Source: Vibrio sp. FE10
GTDB lineage: Bacteria > Pseudomonadota > Gammaproteobacteria > Enterobacterales > Vibrionaceae
DNA length: 64,000 nucleotides
Assembly (NCBI RefSeq): GCF_030297155.1
Contig: NZ_AP028067.1
Span: forward strand, 1,550,001 to 1,614,000
Direction: 5' to 3'
Shown: positions 1 through 7,794 of the stretch, one piece after another
How the letters are laid out: every line of letters starts with the position of its first letter
Position numbering within the stretch: the stretch's first letter is position 1
Position numbers and translations under genes: made by a program
The notes under the pieces: model-generated
The model's input: the letters and a program-made list of their open reading frames with translations, nothing else
Database searches by the model: none
What the model was told of the DNA's origin: nothing

Positions 1-101
1 ATCACTAATGGGGCTTTGCTGCTGTCTCCCACAATATCAAAATAAATGCTCACATCGTCGATTTGGATGTTTTCTTGACGCTCAATAGTCCAGTTAGCCA
101 T
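1..101 (-). CDS. alpha/beta hydrolase, N-terminal fragment (cut by window edge)
   Basis: Only the first 33 codons are in the window. They begin MANWTIERQENIQIDDVSIY and continue through FDIVGDSSKAPLV, the usual opening beta strands of an alpha/beta hydrolase just before the HG oxyanion motif. The start is the ATG at 101. The catalytic part lies outside the window, so substrate and activity cannot be judged. Upstream on the same strand lies a decayed WYL regulator, and between them is a TGACA dyad that also occurs at the intact WYL/VOC pair near 51.3 kb. This gene was probably once controlled by that lost regulator. Confidence 0.55.
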   Translation of the reverse strand, partial: MANWTIERQENIQIDDVSIYFDIVGDSSKAPLV

Positions 102-197
102 GAAGATACCTATGCTTTTTTGAATGTTTGAAAAGAATTACCAGCCCGTTTAGAGGCAAGTAACCTTGCTACTGAAAGTAAATATAAATCATGTTAG

Positions 198-212
198 TGA
201 CAGTTTATGTCA
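198..212. promoter_or_regulatory. TGACA-N5-TGTCA dyad, probable WYL-regulator operator
   Basis: TGACAGTTTATGTCA is a perfect 5-bp inverted repeat with a 5-bp spacer. It is nearly identical to the dyad at 51316-51330. Both copies overlap the stop codon of a WYL regulator sequence and lie upstream of the next gene on the same strand. An operator role is inferred from this double occurrence. Confidence 0.45.
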
Positions 213-425
213 GTAGCGAATTCCATAGCATTAACTCCCCCTATTTATTGCCATTTTTCAATTACGCGTGCCGAGATGAAAGATAACGTTCTGTTGAGGG
301 AGGCCATTTTGATATTCGATCTAGCCTAAAATTACGAAATGCTTTTCGTGTTTCACACCAAGCGACATGAACATAATGATGATGGAATAAATAATTAAGG
401 TTCAGTCATATCACTCGTGAACTTT
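210..425 (-). pseudogene. Decayed C-terminal remnant of a WYL-domain HTH regulator
   Basis: The minus strand here aligns by eye with the 3' third of the intact WYL regulator at 51328-52029. Shared stretches include the TTTCACACCAAGCGAC segment (about 350-366), the region encoding the conserved C-terminal arginine/phenylalanine-rich motif, and the terminal IRY-stop codons at 210-220. No open frame survives: indels and stops interrupt the match, and nothing resembling the HTH half is visible further upstream. It looks like an old paralog that has lost its DNA-binding half. The adjacent hydrolase gene would then be without its dedicated regulator. Confidence 0.55.
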
Positions 426-489
426 CTGGACATTTACTTCCTCCATTATTGTGTTTTGTAGCGCGGCAAAACAAAGTGGCAGATACACG

Positions 490-572
490 TGAGAATCGTC
501 TACAAATCCCCTCCTAACCTCCCCTTGGTTCACATCTCTAATCTCATGTTGGTAATGGGAAGGGGAGGAACT
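490..572. repeat. C/G-rich palindromic intergenic element
   Basis: A C-rich half (TCCCCTCCTAACCTCCCC, from about 498) is followed about 45 bp later by a G-rich half (GGGAAGGGGAGGAA, about 557-570) that can pair with it. The style matches the elements at 601-675, 10277-10343 and 23856-23932, so this is probably a diverged member of the same dispersed family. No coding potential is seen. Confidence 0.4.
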
Positions 573-600
573 TAATACCGATCGCTACATGTGCAGCGCC

Positions 601-675
601 AAAGAATGTTCTCCCCCTCGGTCGTATATCGAAAGAGATCGGCGAACTTCATTTGAGGGGGAGCTAGAGGGGGAG
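601..675. repeat. Dispersed intergenic palindromic element, copy A
   Basis: This element starts AAAGAATGTTCTCCCCCTC and ends with a purine-rich half containing CTTCATTTGAGGGGG and GAGCTAGAGGGGGAGG. A second copy with the same ends and a diverged middle lies at 23856-23932. The C-rich and G-rich halves can fold into a long hairpin. Confidence 0.6.
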
Positions 676-764
676 GCTTTGGTTTACTAGAACCGTTCAC
701 GCACGTTGATTAAAGCGATTAAAGTCAGTGAAGTAGGGCGTTTGTAACTGTTCATAGAAAAACT

Positions 765-791
765 AAGGCCTCGAGATTGCGAGGCCTTTTT
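765..791. terminator. Rho-independent terminator
   Basis: AAGGCCTCG / CGAGGCC hairpin followed by T5. It is one of a set of nearly identical terminators in the window. It sits just beyond the 3' end of the minus-strand DUF3360 gene but its T-run reads on the plus strand. Reading minus it has AAAACTAA-side A/T symmetry and may work in both directions. Confidence 0.75.
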
Positions 792-823
792 GTGTTTCAA
801 CCAAAACTAAATATTCATTGAGG

Positions 824-2332
824 TTAACGAAAACTCGGGATAATCGCTGGAATCCCCGGTAGAAGGCCAACCAACGCCATCACACCACTTAATACAATAA
901 ACATAATGCCAGGCAACACCCAACGGCTCATTTTACTCAGTTCACTACTACGTTCTTTACAACCAACTAGGCCTAAGTTATCCAACAGCATGGTGAGAGC
1001 CCAACCAAATGCAGGGTTAACCAGTGCTGAAGAAAACACGACAATCGCTGCCGATTGTGTGGTTTTCCCTTCACGAGTCATTTCCATGCCAGCTTCTAGC
1101 AATGGAACAAATACCCCAACAATCAGCGCAACACACAGTACAGGTTGCCAGATAGCTAAATCCATCGGGTAGCCCCAAACAGCGGCGATGATACAGAATA
1201 GAGCTGTGAGCAAAGCGCCTGCAGGAATAGGGCGTTTAGCAATCGCCGCCGGTACGATATAAGTACCCCATGAAGACGTAAAGTTGGTACCACCGAGCAA
1301 AGAACCGAACGTTTGACGAATTGAAGCCGTGGTCATGGTGTCGTCAATGTTCATGTGCACTTTTTCGGTACGTTCTGGGTAGCTGATCTTTTGGAATACT
1401 TGATGTCCTAAGAAATCTGGTGACCACATTGCTACGGCTAGAATCGCAAACGGCAATACAACCATGAAGTGTTCAATCGTCGGTAGGCCTAGCATCCAAC
1501 CAGTATCTTCGCCCCACCAATACATAGGGTTCATGTTAGGCAAGCCTGGCTCAGTGTGGAAAGCAAATGGGGCACCCATGGCAAATGCAATCGTACCACC
1601 CAGTAAGCAACTAAGAGGCACCGCTAACCAACGTTTACGGAAGTGTTCCAATAGCGCGTACAAGATAATGGTGCAAAAGATCACGACAAACGCGATGTGG
1701 CTCATGCCGATTCCCTCAGCCCAAGCGAACAGTTTTTTCACTTGAGAGGCAGTACCAACAAAGCCAAGGTAGAGCAATAATCCGCCACACACGCCTTTAC
1801 TGGTGAGGTTGGCCAACATGCTACCACCTTTACTGATGGCTAAGATTAGGCCAAAAGCGCCAATCAACAAGCCAAACGCCATAGGGTGTCCGCCTGCTGC
1901 AACCACAATAGGAATCAAAGGGATAAGTGGGCCGTGTGTACCTGCGAGGTTCGCGGTCGGCAACAGGAAGCCAGAGAAAATAATAATGAAAACAGAGGCG
2001 ATGAGGAGTTCATAACGAACGTTTTCTAGAATGAAGTCTTCATTTAATCCGAGAGCCCCTGCAAAGGTGGCAGCAATCGCGCCCACCATAACAACTTTAC
2101 CAATGGTCGCTGCCATTGCTGGGATGGTGTCTTCTATCTCGAATCGATAATCTTTAAACGGCAAATTAGGACGCCAGCGCTTAGGCGCCATGATTTGTAA
2201 TTCATGTTCTAAATATTGTTCGCGGGAATCAAATTCTGATCTTGGTTTGTGTTGTTGTTCATAAGTGAGTTCATCCTCATTCGCTTGAGGCTTATCTGCT
2301 TGTATATGTACGGACTCTAAAGTACTGCTCAT
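824..2332 (-). CDS. DUF3360 family membrane protein, putative transporter
   Basis: 502 aa. A hydrophilic N-terminal tail of about 70 residues is followed by 10-12 hydrophobic segments. Glycine-rich stretches such as FSGFLLPTANLAGTHGPLIP and GSLLGGTNFTSSWGTYIVPAA recall the broken-helix substrate sites of the SulP/NAT-type transporter fold. I recognise it as the DUF3360 family, known mostly from Vibrionaceae and relatives, with no established substrate. It is monocistronic: the neighbouring permease gene diverges from it across 395 bp. Start is the ATG at 2332. Membrane location is clear from sequence; a transport role is inference. Confidence 0.75.
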   Translation of the reverse strand: MSSTLESVHIQADKPQANEDELTYEQQHKPRSEFDSREQYLEHELQIMAPKRWRPNLPFKDYRFEIEDTIPAMAATIGKVVMVGAIAATFAGALGLNEDFILENVRYELLIASVFIIIFSGFLLPTANLAGTHGPLIPLIPIVVAAGGHPMAFGLLIGAFGLILAISKGGSMLANLTSKGVCGGLLLYLGFVGTASQVKKLFAWAEGIGMSHIAFVVIFCTIILYALLEHFRKRWLAVPLSCLLGGTIAFAMGAPFAFHTEPGLPNMNPMYWWGEDTGWMLGLPTIEHFMVVLPFAILAVAMWSPDFLGHQVFQKISYPERTEKVHMNIDDTMTTASIRQTFGSLLGGTNFTSSWGTYIVPAAIAKRPIPAGALLTALFCIIAAVWGYPMDLAIWQPVLCVALIVGVFVPLLEAGMEMTREGKTTQSAAIVVFSSALVNPAFGWALTMLLDNLGLVGCKERSSELSKMSRWVLPGIMFIVLSGVMALVGLLPGIPAIIPSFR

Positions 2333-2727
2333 GTTGATTCCTTTCGTTCACACTCTAAGGTGTGTTATTCCAACAAACGTTGTTGACTCACGCAAAAGTG
2401 AAAACAATGCGTCAACTTATCATTAAAAATTCATTAACATTTAGTTGTTAGTACCTTATACCAAACCAAAAAAAACAAATAGTCTCAGGTAGTTAGACAT
2501 TAGTCGTAGAGTTTGAAGGCTAATATGGGAGACGGTAAAGGGGATGAGTCAGTTTGTTGATAAGCCATTAATTACATGAACAATAAAGCCACTTGCAACA
2601 ACGAACGGCCAAGTGAATCTGTTCTGACATCGAGCCTAAAAATCAAAACCAAAAAATAATTTAGAAAAGTGTGCATCCTTTCGCGACCTCAAACGTGTTA
2701 GAGGTAAATCGTTTAGAGGGTGCCACT
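2333..2727. other. Divergent intergenic region, no gene seen
   Basis: 395 bp between the divergent DUF3360 and permease genes. It is AT-rich around 2420-2480 and must hold both promoters. I see an imperfect CAACAAACGTTGTTG dyad near 2371 but no clear known operator or ORF with a ribosome binding site. Confidence 0.5.
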
Positions 2728-3714
2728 ATGTTGGACATTTTTACCTACTTTGCCGACTGGCTGACGTATTCCATTTTTAACTTGGAAGCCAGTACCTCAA
2801 TGGCAACAGGCGTTCATTTCTTTATTGAAGACACCAGTAAGATCTTAGTCTTATTGGTCGTGTTGATTTATGTTATCTCCGCACTGAGAGCCAGTTTGAG
2901 TGTGGACAGAGTTCGCCAATATCTACAAGGCAAGCGCCGTGGTGTAGGTTACTTCTTGGGTTCTGTATTTGGTGCGATTACACCGTTTTGCTCGTGCAGT
3001 TCTATTCCGCTGTTCATGGGTTTTGTCTCAGCACGTATTCCCATTGGTGTGACCATCGCATTTCTTATTACATCGCCTCTGATCAATGAGGTGGTGATCA
3101 TCATGCTTGGCAGTGTCCTCGGGCTGAAATTCACCATCATGTACATTGTGATTGGCATGTCGCTTGGCATTTTTGCAGGCTTTGTCTTAGATGCTTTTAG
3201 AGCCCACCGTTGGTTACAACCTTTCCTCGCTGAAGCGTATCAAAAAGCCAATGAGTTAGATGAACAGCCTCAAACGACGGTTGAATCAACCCCAATGACG
3301 TTTAAAGAGCGCCATGAATTTGCCGTGAACGAGACCAGTACCATCTTCAAGCGCATTTGGATTTGGGTCTTTGTTGGTGTCGGTATTGGGGCGTTTATTC
3401 ATGGTTTTGTTCCGGCGGATTGGTTCGAGCAAAACCTCGCACACGGCCAGTGGTGGACGGTGCCACTCGCGACACTCAGTGCCATTCCGATTTACACAAA
3501 CGCAACGGGCATCGTGCCAATCATGGCATCGTTGATAGACAAAGGTATGCCACTGGGAACCACGCTTGCGTTTTGTATGGGGGCGGTCGCAGTGAGCTTG
3601 CCAGAGTTCATGATGCTCAAACAAGTCATGCAATACCGATTGCTTGGTGTAATCGCGGGTTACTTGCTGGTGGCTATTTCCATCACGGGTTGGTTGTTCA
3701 ATTTCTTCTATTAA
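2728..3714 (+). CDS. YraQ/ArsP-like permease (DUF318)
   Basis: 328 aa from the ATG at 2728, which has GAGG 8 bp upstream; a GTG at 2671 would add 19 unlikely residues. The hallmark TPFCSCSSIPLFMGF loop (Cys88, Cys90) followed by a FLITSPLINEVV helix identifies the PF03773 permease family. A long cytoplasmic loop (about 170-215) separates two four-helix halves, and a second conserved half-motif IPIYTNATGIVPI is present. Some family members export organoarsenicals, but most have unknown cargo. A thioredoxin-like CxxC protein follows 33 bp downstream and an ECF sigma factor after that, so a thiol- or metalloid-linked function is plausible. Confidence 0.8.
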   Translation: MLDIFTYFADWLTYSIFNLEASTSMATGVHFFIEDTSKILVLLVVLIYVISALRASLSVDRVRQYLQGKRRGVGYFLGSVFGAITPFCSCSSIPLFMGFVSARIPIGVTIAFLITSPLINEVVIIMLGSVLGLKFTIMYIVIGMSLGIFAGFVLDAFRAHRWLQPFLAEAYQKANELDEQPQTTVESTPMTFKERHEFAVNETSTIFKRIWIWVFVGVGIGAFIHGFVPADWFEQNLAHGQWWTVPLATLSAIPIYTNATGIVPIMASLIDKGMPLGTTLAFCMGAVAVSLPEFMMLKQVMQYRLLGVIAGYLLVAISITGWLFNFFY

Positions 3715-3747
3715 TCACAGCAGAGCACATGCTCACAGGAGTCTGAT

Positions 3748-3996
3748 ATGAAAAGCATTCAAGTTTATGGTTCAGGTTGTAAGAACTGCCTCGTCACCGC
3801 AGAACGGTTTGCCGAGGTCGCACAAGAGTTAGGGCAGCAAATCAACATTGAAAAAGTCACCAGTTTAGAAGCCATTATGAAAGCTGGCATTATGAGCACA
3901 CCGGGTGTCGCGATTAATGGTGAGTTAAAACACACGGGATCGGTGCCATCTGTTGATCTGGTTCGCGCTTTACTCAAAGAAAATGTTGTAGCGTAA
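3748..3996 (+). CDS. Small thioredoxin-like redox protein (MTH895 type)
   Basis: 82 aa with a GSGCKNC active site (Cys11, Cys14) and a cis-proline loop STPGVAING. This is the minimal thioredoxin fold of the 'redox-active disulfide protein 2' family. It follows the YraQ-like permease by 33 bp with AGGAG 7 bp before the ATG and is clearly co-transcribed. Such proteins regularly partner DUF318 permeases, probably reducing or transferring a thiol-bound cargo, but the substrate is unknown. Cytosolic, no signal peptide. Confidence 0.8.
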   Translation: MKSIQVYGSGCKNCLVTAERFAEVAQELGQQINIEKVTSLEAIMKAGIMSTPGVAINGELKHTGSVPSVDLVRALLKENVVA

Positions 3997-4009
3997 AGTA
4001 AGGAAAGAG

Positions 4010-4048
4010 CGTCGCGCGTGCCGCTTTTTTGAATGAGCAGGCGCGACG
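4010..4048. promoter_or_regulatory. Hairpin in the leader of the SigZ gene
   Basis: CGTCGCGC (4010-4017) and GCGCGACG (4041-4048) are perfectly complementary around a 23-nt loop containing T6. It sits between the thioredoxin gene and the sigma-factor start at 4067. It could attenuate readthrough into the sigma gene or stabilise the upstream mRNA end; there is no T-run directly after it. Confidence 0.4.
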
Positions 4049-4066
4049 GATAATCGAGATTGAAGA

Positions 4067-4594
4067 ATGAAATGTTTGATGAATGCGTGGAATGATGCAG
4101 AACCTAGTCTTTATGGATGGCTACTAAAACAGACCCAAAATCCGCACGAAGCGGAAGACATCATGCAAGAAGTGTTTCTGAAAGCCATGGGAAACAGCGA
4201 GCGTTTCTGTACATTGCAGGACGGTAAATCATGGCTGTTTAAGATGACCAGAAACCACCTTGTTGACCAACTGAGACGGAAAATACATTCGGTAGACATC
4301 GAAGAGTTTGTGATGCCCACGGACATTTCCCCAGCGATGGTTCAGCTTCAACGCTGCCTTCCCAAAGTATTGGTCAAACTCACCGAGCAAGAGCGCGATG
4401 TAATAGAACAATGTGACCTCAACGGCATGGCACAAAAAGACTATGCAGAGAAACACCAGCTCAGCCTACCAGCCGTGAAGGCGCGTTTACGTCGAGCCCG
4501 TATAGAACTCAAAACCATTTTGGTGAGTGAATGCAAAGTGACTCAAGATCAAACGGGCGTCTGTTACTTCAAGTCTTTTCAAATAGAGCTTTAA
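4067..4594 (+). CDS. sigZ: SigZ-type ECF RNA polymerase sigma factor
   Basis: 175 aa. Sigma region 2 is recognisable (HEAEDIMQEVFLKAM, about 26-40, and KSWLFKMTRNHLVDQLRR), as is region 4 (LTEQERDVIEQCDLNGMAQKDYA with the VKARLRRAR recognition helix). The short Cys-containing tail ECKVTQDQTGVCYF is typical of SigZ-like proteins and could sense thiols or metal. No anti-sigma gene is adjacent. Its position behind a permease and a CxxC protein suggests that the three form one stress-response unit. The 3' end is embedded in a 22-bp tandem repeat that has set the position of the stop codon. Confidence 0.78.
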   Translation: MKCLMNAWNDAEPSLYGWLLKQTQNPHEAEDIMQEVFLKAMGNSERFCTLQDGKSWLFKMTRNHLVDQLRRKIHSVDIEEFVMPTDISPAMVQLQRCLPKVLVKLTEQERDVIEQCDLNGMAQKDYAEKHQLSLPAVKARLRRARIELKTILVSECKVTQDQTGVCYFKSFQIEL

Positions 4595-4667
4595 GTCCTT
4601 TCGAGCAGAGCCTTAAGTCTTTTCAAGTAGAGCGTTAAGCCCTTTCAAGCTGAACCTTAAATCCTTC
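4569..4667. repeat. 22-bp tandem repeat across the sigZ stop codon
   Basis: Four imperfect 22-bp units start at 4569, 4591, 4613 and 4635, with a partial fifth at 4657-4667. Units look like TTAAGTCCTTTCGAGC plus AGAGCC. The stop TAA (4592-4594) lies in the second unit. Because 22 is not a multiple of 3, later units are read in other frames. Confidence 0.85.
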
Positions 4668-4696
4668 TGGAAGTAACGTTTCTAATTGAAACTTAT

Positions 4697-4711
4697 TGAT
4701 AATAATTCTCA
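4697..4711. promoter_or_regulatory. Fur box
   Basis: TGATAAT-A-ATTCTCA matches the 7-1-7 Fur inverted repeat (TGATAAT-N-ATTATCA) with one mismatch. It is 50 bp upstream of the ATG at 4761, where a promoter would be expected. Iron repression of the downstream gene is inferred. Confidence 0.65.
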
Positions 4712-4760
4712 TTACGTTATGTTTGTGGTCTCAAATACACTCATTGTTTCGGAGACCAAC

Positions 4761-5315
4761 ATGGAACACTCGGATATTACTCAACTGCTTATTCCAAAGA
4801 GTGATTGGGCATCGCCTGATCTCTTTCTCTATGAAGGCGAAGACAAACTTCGACTCAGCTTAGAGGGGGCAATTCAATACAGTGGGTTGAACAGCATTGG
4901 CGGCGTGGTTCTGGGCTTTAGGATACTCCAGTACGCGGTTAAATTAGCCGTGGGTGATCAGTCTTTGCAACGTGATGGCATCAGTATTTATACGGCGTTC
5001 CCTGGGCGTGGCGCTCAAGATGCCTTTGAATACACATGCCGCGCATTACGTGATAAGCGCTATTGCTGTGATAGCACATTACACCATCCAGCCGCGCAAA
5101 CCGGGCAGCGTGGTCAGTTCCTATTTACGATTCGCTTGAACGAACAATCCATGGTGATGACGCCAGCAAACGGACTACCAAGACAAAGCTATTTTGAAGC
5201 TGACCGACATTCGCAAGACAGCAGAGAAGCGGCATTGAAATGGCGAGATGAGAAGATCAACTTCGCCAACACACTCTTGAGCTTATCGCCAGAAGAGTGC
5301 TTACGTGTGCTGTAA
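4761..5315 (+). CDS. Unknown protein under a Fur box; weak FmdE-like resemblance
   Basis: 184 aa from the ATG at 4761, which has GGAG 6 bp upstream. I do not recognise it with confidence. The stretch AIQYSGLNSIGGVVLGFRI followed about 35 residues later by GAQDAFEYTCRALRDKRY has the spacing of the FmdE fold, in which a HGHxCPG loop is followed by a Cys/Asp-containing helix. Here the His and Cys ligands are absent (YSGLNSIGG), so it would be a ligand-poor relative. No signal peptide or membrane segment is seen. The Fur box implies a job in iron limitation. It is monocistronic, ending at a strong terminator at 5366. Confidence 0.55.
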   Translation: MEHSDITQLLIPKSDWASPDLFLYEGEDKLRLSLEGAIQYSGLNSIGGVVLGFRILQYAVKLAVGDQSLQRDGISIYTAFPGRGAQDAFEYTCRALRDKRYCCDSTLHHPAAQTGQRGQFLFTIRLNEQSMVMTPANGLPRQSYFEADRHSQDSREAALKWRDEKINFANTLLSLSPEECLRVL

Positions 5316-5365
5316 TTCCCTGTTCTCATAAACACAATGCGCATAGAAATAGAATGAACAACAGG

Positions 5366-5398
5366 AGGTCGCTTGCTTTCAAGTGGGCGACCTTTTTG
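5366..5398 (+). terminator. Rho-independent terminator
   Basis: AGGTCGC (5366-5372) pairs with GCGACCT (5387-5393), followed by T5. It ends the Fur-box gene transcript. Confidence 0.8.
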
Positions 5399-5702
5399 TA
5401 TCAAGCGTTCGTGGGAACCAGATTCCTAGTCGCGCTTAGGCTTGCTGGAATGACGCGTTTTGGTTTTTGGGCTTCGGACTTCGGACTTCGGACTTCGGGC
5501 TTTGGTTTTTGGTATTGGGGGAGGTAGTCTAGAGTATCTATATCTTTCACCATTGTTCTTAAACCGCCTCGATTTCATTTCGCAGGCACACTTAGATGTA
5601 CATATGGGACAGTTTTCAAAGCATTACACTGCTTACGGTGACACGAAGTGATATGATTTTGCTGAAAGAGCTAAAGAGCTAACGATTTAAAGGATGAGTA
5701 CG
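5399..5702. other. Intergenic region with a short microsatellite
   Basis: 304 bp before the patatin gene. It carries four 7-bp repeats (5472-5499) and otherwise no gene with a ribosome binding site. The patatin promoter should be within 5560-5690. Confidence 0.5.
5472..5499. repeat. 7-bp tandem repeat x4
   Basis: Three exact CTTCGGA units followed by CTTCGGG. Noncoding; a potentially length-variable microsatellite. Confidence 0.85.
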
Positions 5703-6575
5703 ATGGCAAAAACGATCTCATTGGTACTGGGTAGTGGTGGCGCGAGAGGCTTGGTTCACGTTGGAATCATCCGTTGGCTGATTGAGCATGGCTATGAGAT
5801 AAAATCCATCTCTGGCTGTTCAATTGGCGCACTTATTGGCGGTGTCTACGCTGCGGGTAAGTTGGATGAATTTGAAGAGTGGGTGACCAGTATCGACCAA
5901 GGTGATATGGCGATGTTGTTGGACTTTTCATGGCAGTCGAGTGGTATGTTCAAAGGCGATAAGATTATCGACACGCTGCGTGGGCTGATTGGTGAGACTT
6001 CAATTGAAGATTTGCCTATCCCATATACCGCGGTTGCTGCCAACGTCGCCGATGAAAAAGAGGTTTGGTTGCAATCAGGTTCTCTGTTTGATGCCATTCG
6101 TGCCTCTATCTCTTTACCATTGTTCTTCACACCTCATGTGATTAATGGCGAAGCGCTGATTGATGGAGGGGTACTCAATCCCGTACCGATTGCACCTACC
6201 TTCGGTGATAAGACAGACTTTACTCTGGCTGTGAACTTAGGTGGTGAACCTGAAATGCTTCAACAGGAAGTGATACCGGTTTCCCTACCTACAAAAGAGA
6301 GCAACCTGCATGATAAAGTGGTGCACTTTATCGATAACCTCGGTAGCAGTGTAAAAAGCAAAATGAGCTTTAATTTTGCGGCCTACGACATTGCCAACCA
6401 AGCGTTTGATGCGATGCAATCGACCATTGCTCGTCAAAAATTAGCCGCATATCCTGCCGATATTACGCTTGAGCTTCCACGCAATGCCTGTGGCACCTTA
6501 GAGTTTGATCGTTCACAAGAGATGATAGACAGAGGCTACCATTTGGCACAGGCTAAATTAGGCAACCGACTTTAA
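5703..6575 (+). CDS. Patatin-like phospholipase (RssA type)
   Basis: 290 aa. All patatin elements are present: the glycine-rich oxyanion loop GSGGARGLVHVG near residues 9-20, the nucleophile elbow GCSIG (Ser about residue 40), and the catalytic Asp in DGGVLNPVP (about 155). No signal peptide, so it is probably cytosolic like RssA. The family hydrolyses acyl esters of lipids; the physiological substrate is unknown. I chose the ATG at 5703 because AAAGGA lies 8 bp upstream, whereas the in-frame ATG at 5694 would overlap that site. A small unknown gene follows by 54 bp. Confidence 0.85.
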   Translation: MAKTISLVLGSGGARGLVHVGIIRWLIEHGYEIKSISGCSIGALIGGVYAAGKLDEFEEWVTSIDQGDMAMLLDFSWQSSGMFKGDKIIDTLRGLIGETSIEDLPIPYTAVAANVADEKEVWLQSGSLFDAIRASISLPLFFTPHVINGEALIDGGVLNPVPIAPTFGDKTDFTLAVNLGGEPEMLQQEVIPVSLPTKESNLHDKVVHFIDNLGSSVKSKMSFNFAAYDIANQAFDAMQSTIARQKLAAYPADITLELPRNACGTLEFDRSQEMIDRGYHLAQAKLGNRL

Positions 6576-6629
6576 TGGCAACTAAAAGGCTTTGATAAGT
6601 GGACAACAGGCTTGACGAAGAGGGGATTT

Positions 6630-6986
6630 ATGCAAACTGAACTCAAACAACTTGAACTCAAAGAATGGGTCACAAACAAAGATGTCATCGTGCTAACCAG
6701 CGTAGACGCGCCTGCCGTGTCTTGGCTGATAGATTGTTATCAAGACAACGCCGATATTCAGATTATCGAGAATGCACACCGGTTAGATACAGAAGCTATT
6801 TTGGCGCAATGCCGAAGCAGCCTAAGTGAAAGTAAAAAGGTCATACTTACCGCGCAGTTTCGCAGTCAGCTACCTATCATCAATATCGCTTCACTGTGTA
6901 ATGAGAAGCGTAAATCATGGATCAACATTGAACTGTCTGGATGGGATGAAGAAAAATGCCTTCCTCACTCTTATAGCAGTTTCTAA
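6630..6986 (+). CDS. Small unknown cytosolic protein
   Basis: 118 aa, not recognised. The start is the ATG at 6630 with GAGGGG 5 bp upstream. It looks globular, with alternating strands and helices (DVIVLTSVD, KKVILTAQFR, SWINIELSG) suggesting a small alpha/beta Rossmann-like or CheY-like half domain. It follows the patatin gene in the same direction and may be co-transcribed. The C-terminal residues YSSF and the stop are inside a 17-bp tandem repeat, so the end of the protein may vary between strains. Confidence 0.55.
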   Translation: MQTELKQLELKEWVTNKDVIVLTSVDAPAVSWLIDCYQDNADIQIIENAHRLDTEAILAQCRSSLSESKKVILTAQFRSQLPIINIASLCNEKRKSWINIELSGWDEEKCLPHSYSSF

Positions 6987-7021
6987 GTTATAGCAGTTTC
7001 TAGCTTATAACGGTTTCTTGG
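6971..7021. repeat. 17-bp tandem repeat x3 across a stop codon
   Basis: Units TTATAGCAGTTTCTAAG (6971), TTATAGCAGTTTCTAGC (6988) and TTATAACGGTTTCTTGG (7005). The stop TAA at 6984-6986 of the small unknown gene is in the first unit. Confidence 0.85.
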
Positions 7022-7077
7022 TAACAGCAGCTAGTCTTTTGAGTTTCTGTGTTGAGTAAGCCCACAATACATGGGCT

Positions 7078-7794
7078 TTACTTCAAATGCCTACCGCCAT
7101 CTAGGTGCAAGGTTCTTCCTGTCATGTAGTGACTGGCCAACACAAACTTGATGCCATCTATTATTTCCTCAAAGCCAGCTTCTGCGGGGATCAGAGCTTT
7201 CTGCAGCGCTTTGTTTTTGTATGCCTCATCGTCATGGTCATTGAACTTAATCATGGCTGGAGAGATGGTATTTACTTTGACCTTGGGAGCCAACATTGCT
7301 GAGAACGACAGCGTCAGGTTGTTGAGCGCAGCTTTACTGGCGGCGTAAGCGATGTGTTTTTTACTGCCTTTTTCCGCAACGTAATCACTGATGTGAATGA
7401 TGTCTGAAGTTTGATCGCCAGACATCAGTTGGTCTTTGAGTGTTAAATTGAACAGATAAGGCACGGAAGCGTGAATCGTCATCATCTGGTGCATGATGTG
7501 TGATGCATTTTCACTGGGATCTGTCTTGTTCTCGGGTTTCCAGTCGGAAGCGTTATGTATGACGGCTCTGAGTGTCTTATATTCTTGACCAACATAATGA
7601 AGAAAGTCGTCTAGGCTGCTTTTTTGATAAAAGTCGACCTGTTGCAAGTCGGCTCCACTGTCGCGCAATAATTGCAGTTGCGGGTAGTCGCTGCGATAGG
7701 TGCCAACCACGTTGTATCCATCTGCTAAAAGTTGCTGCGCAAGTGCGAAGCCAAGTCGCTTTCCCACGCCGGTTATTAGTATCGTTTCACTCAT
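7078..7794 (-). CDS. folM: Dihydromonapterin reductase FolM (SDR family)
   Basis: 238 aa. The NADP motif [12 protein letters not shown] (residues 8-19) with its GKR, the NAS box as HNASDWK, and the catalytic YAASK (about 151-155) make it a short-chain reductase. The gene order folK-folX-folE-folM identifies FolM, which reduces dihydromonapterin to the tetrahydro form. Its ATG overlaps the folE stop by 4 bp, indicating translational coupling. It is the last gene of the operon. Cytosolic. Function is secure from context; whether it also reduces dihydrofolate is not shown by sequence. Confidence 0.85.
   Translation of the reverse strand: MSETILITGVGKRLGFALAQQLLADGYNVVGTYRSDYPQLQLLRDSGADLQQVDFYQKSSLDDFLHYVGQEYKTLRAVIHNASDWKPENKTDPSENASHIMHQMMTIHASVPYLFNLTLKDQLMSGDQTSDIIHISDYVAEKGSKKHIAYAASKAALNNLTLSFSAMLAPKVKVNTISPAMIKFNDHDDEAYKNKALQKALIPAEAGFEEIIDGIKFVLASHYMTGRTLHLDGGRHLK

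Noticed and set aside
4686..4760. Upstream in-frame extension of the Fur-box gene
   Set aside because: It would start inside the Fur box region with a TTG; the ATG at 4761 has a proper ribosome site.
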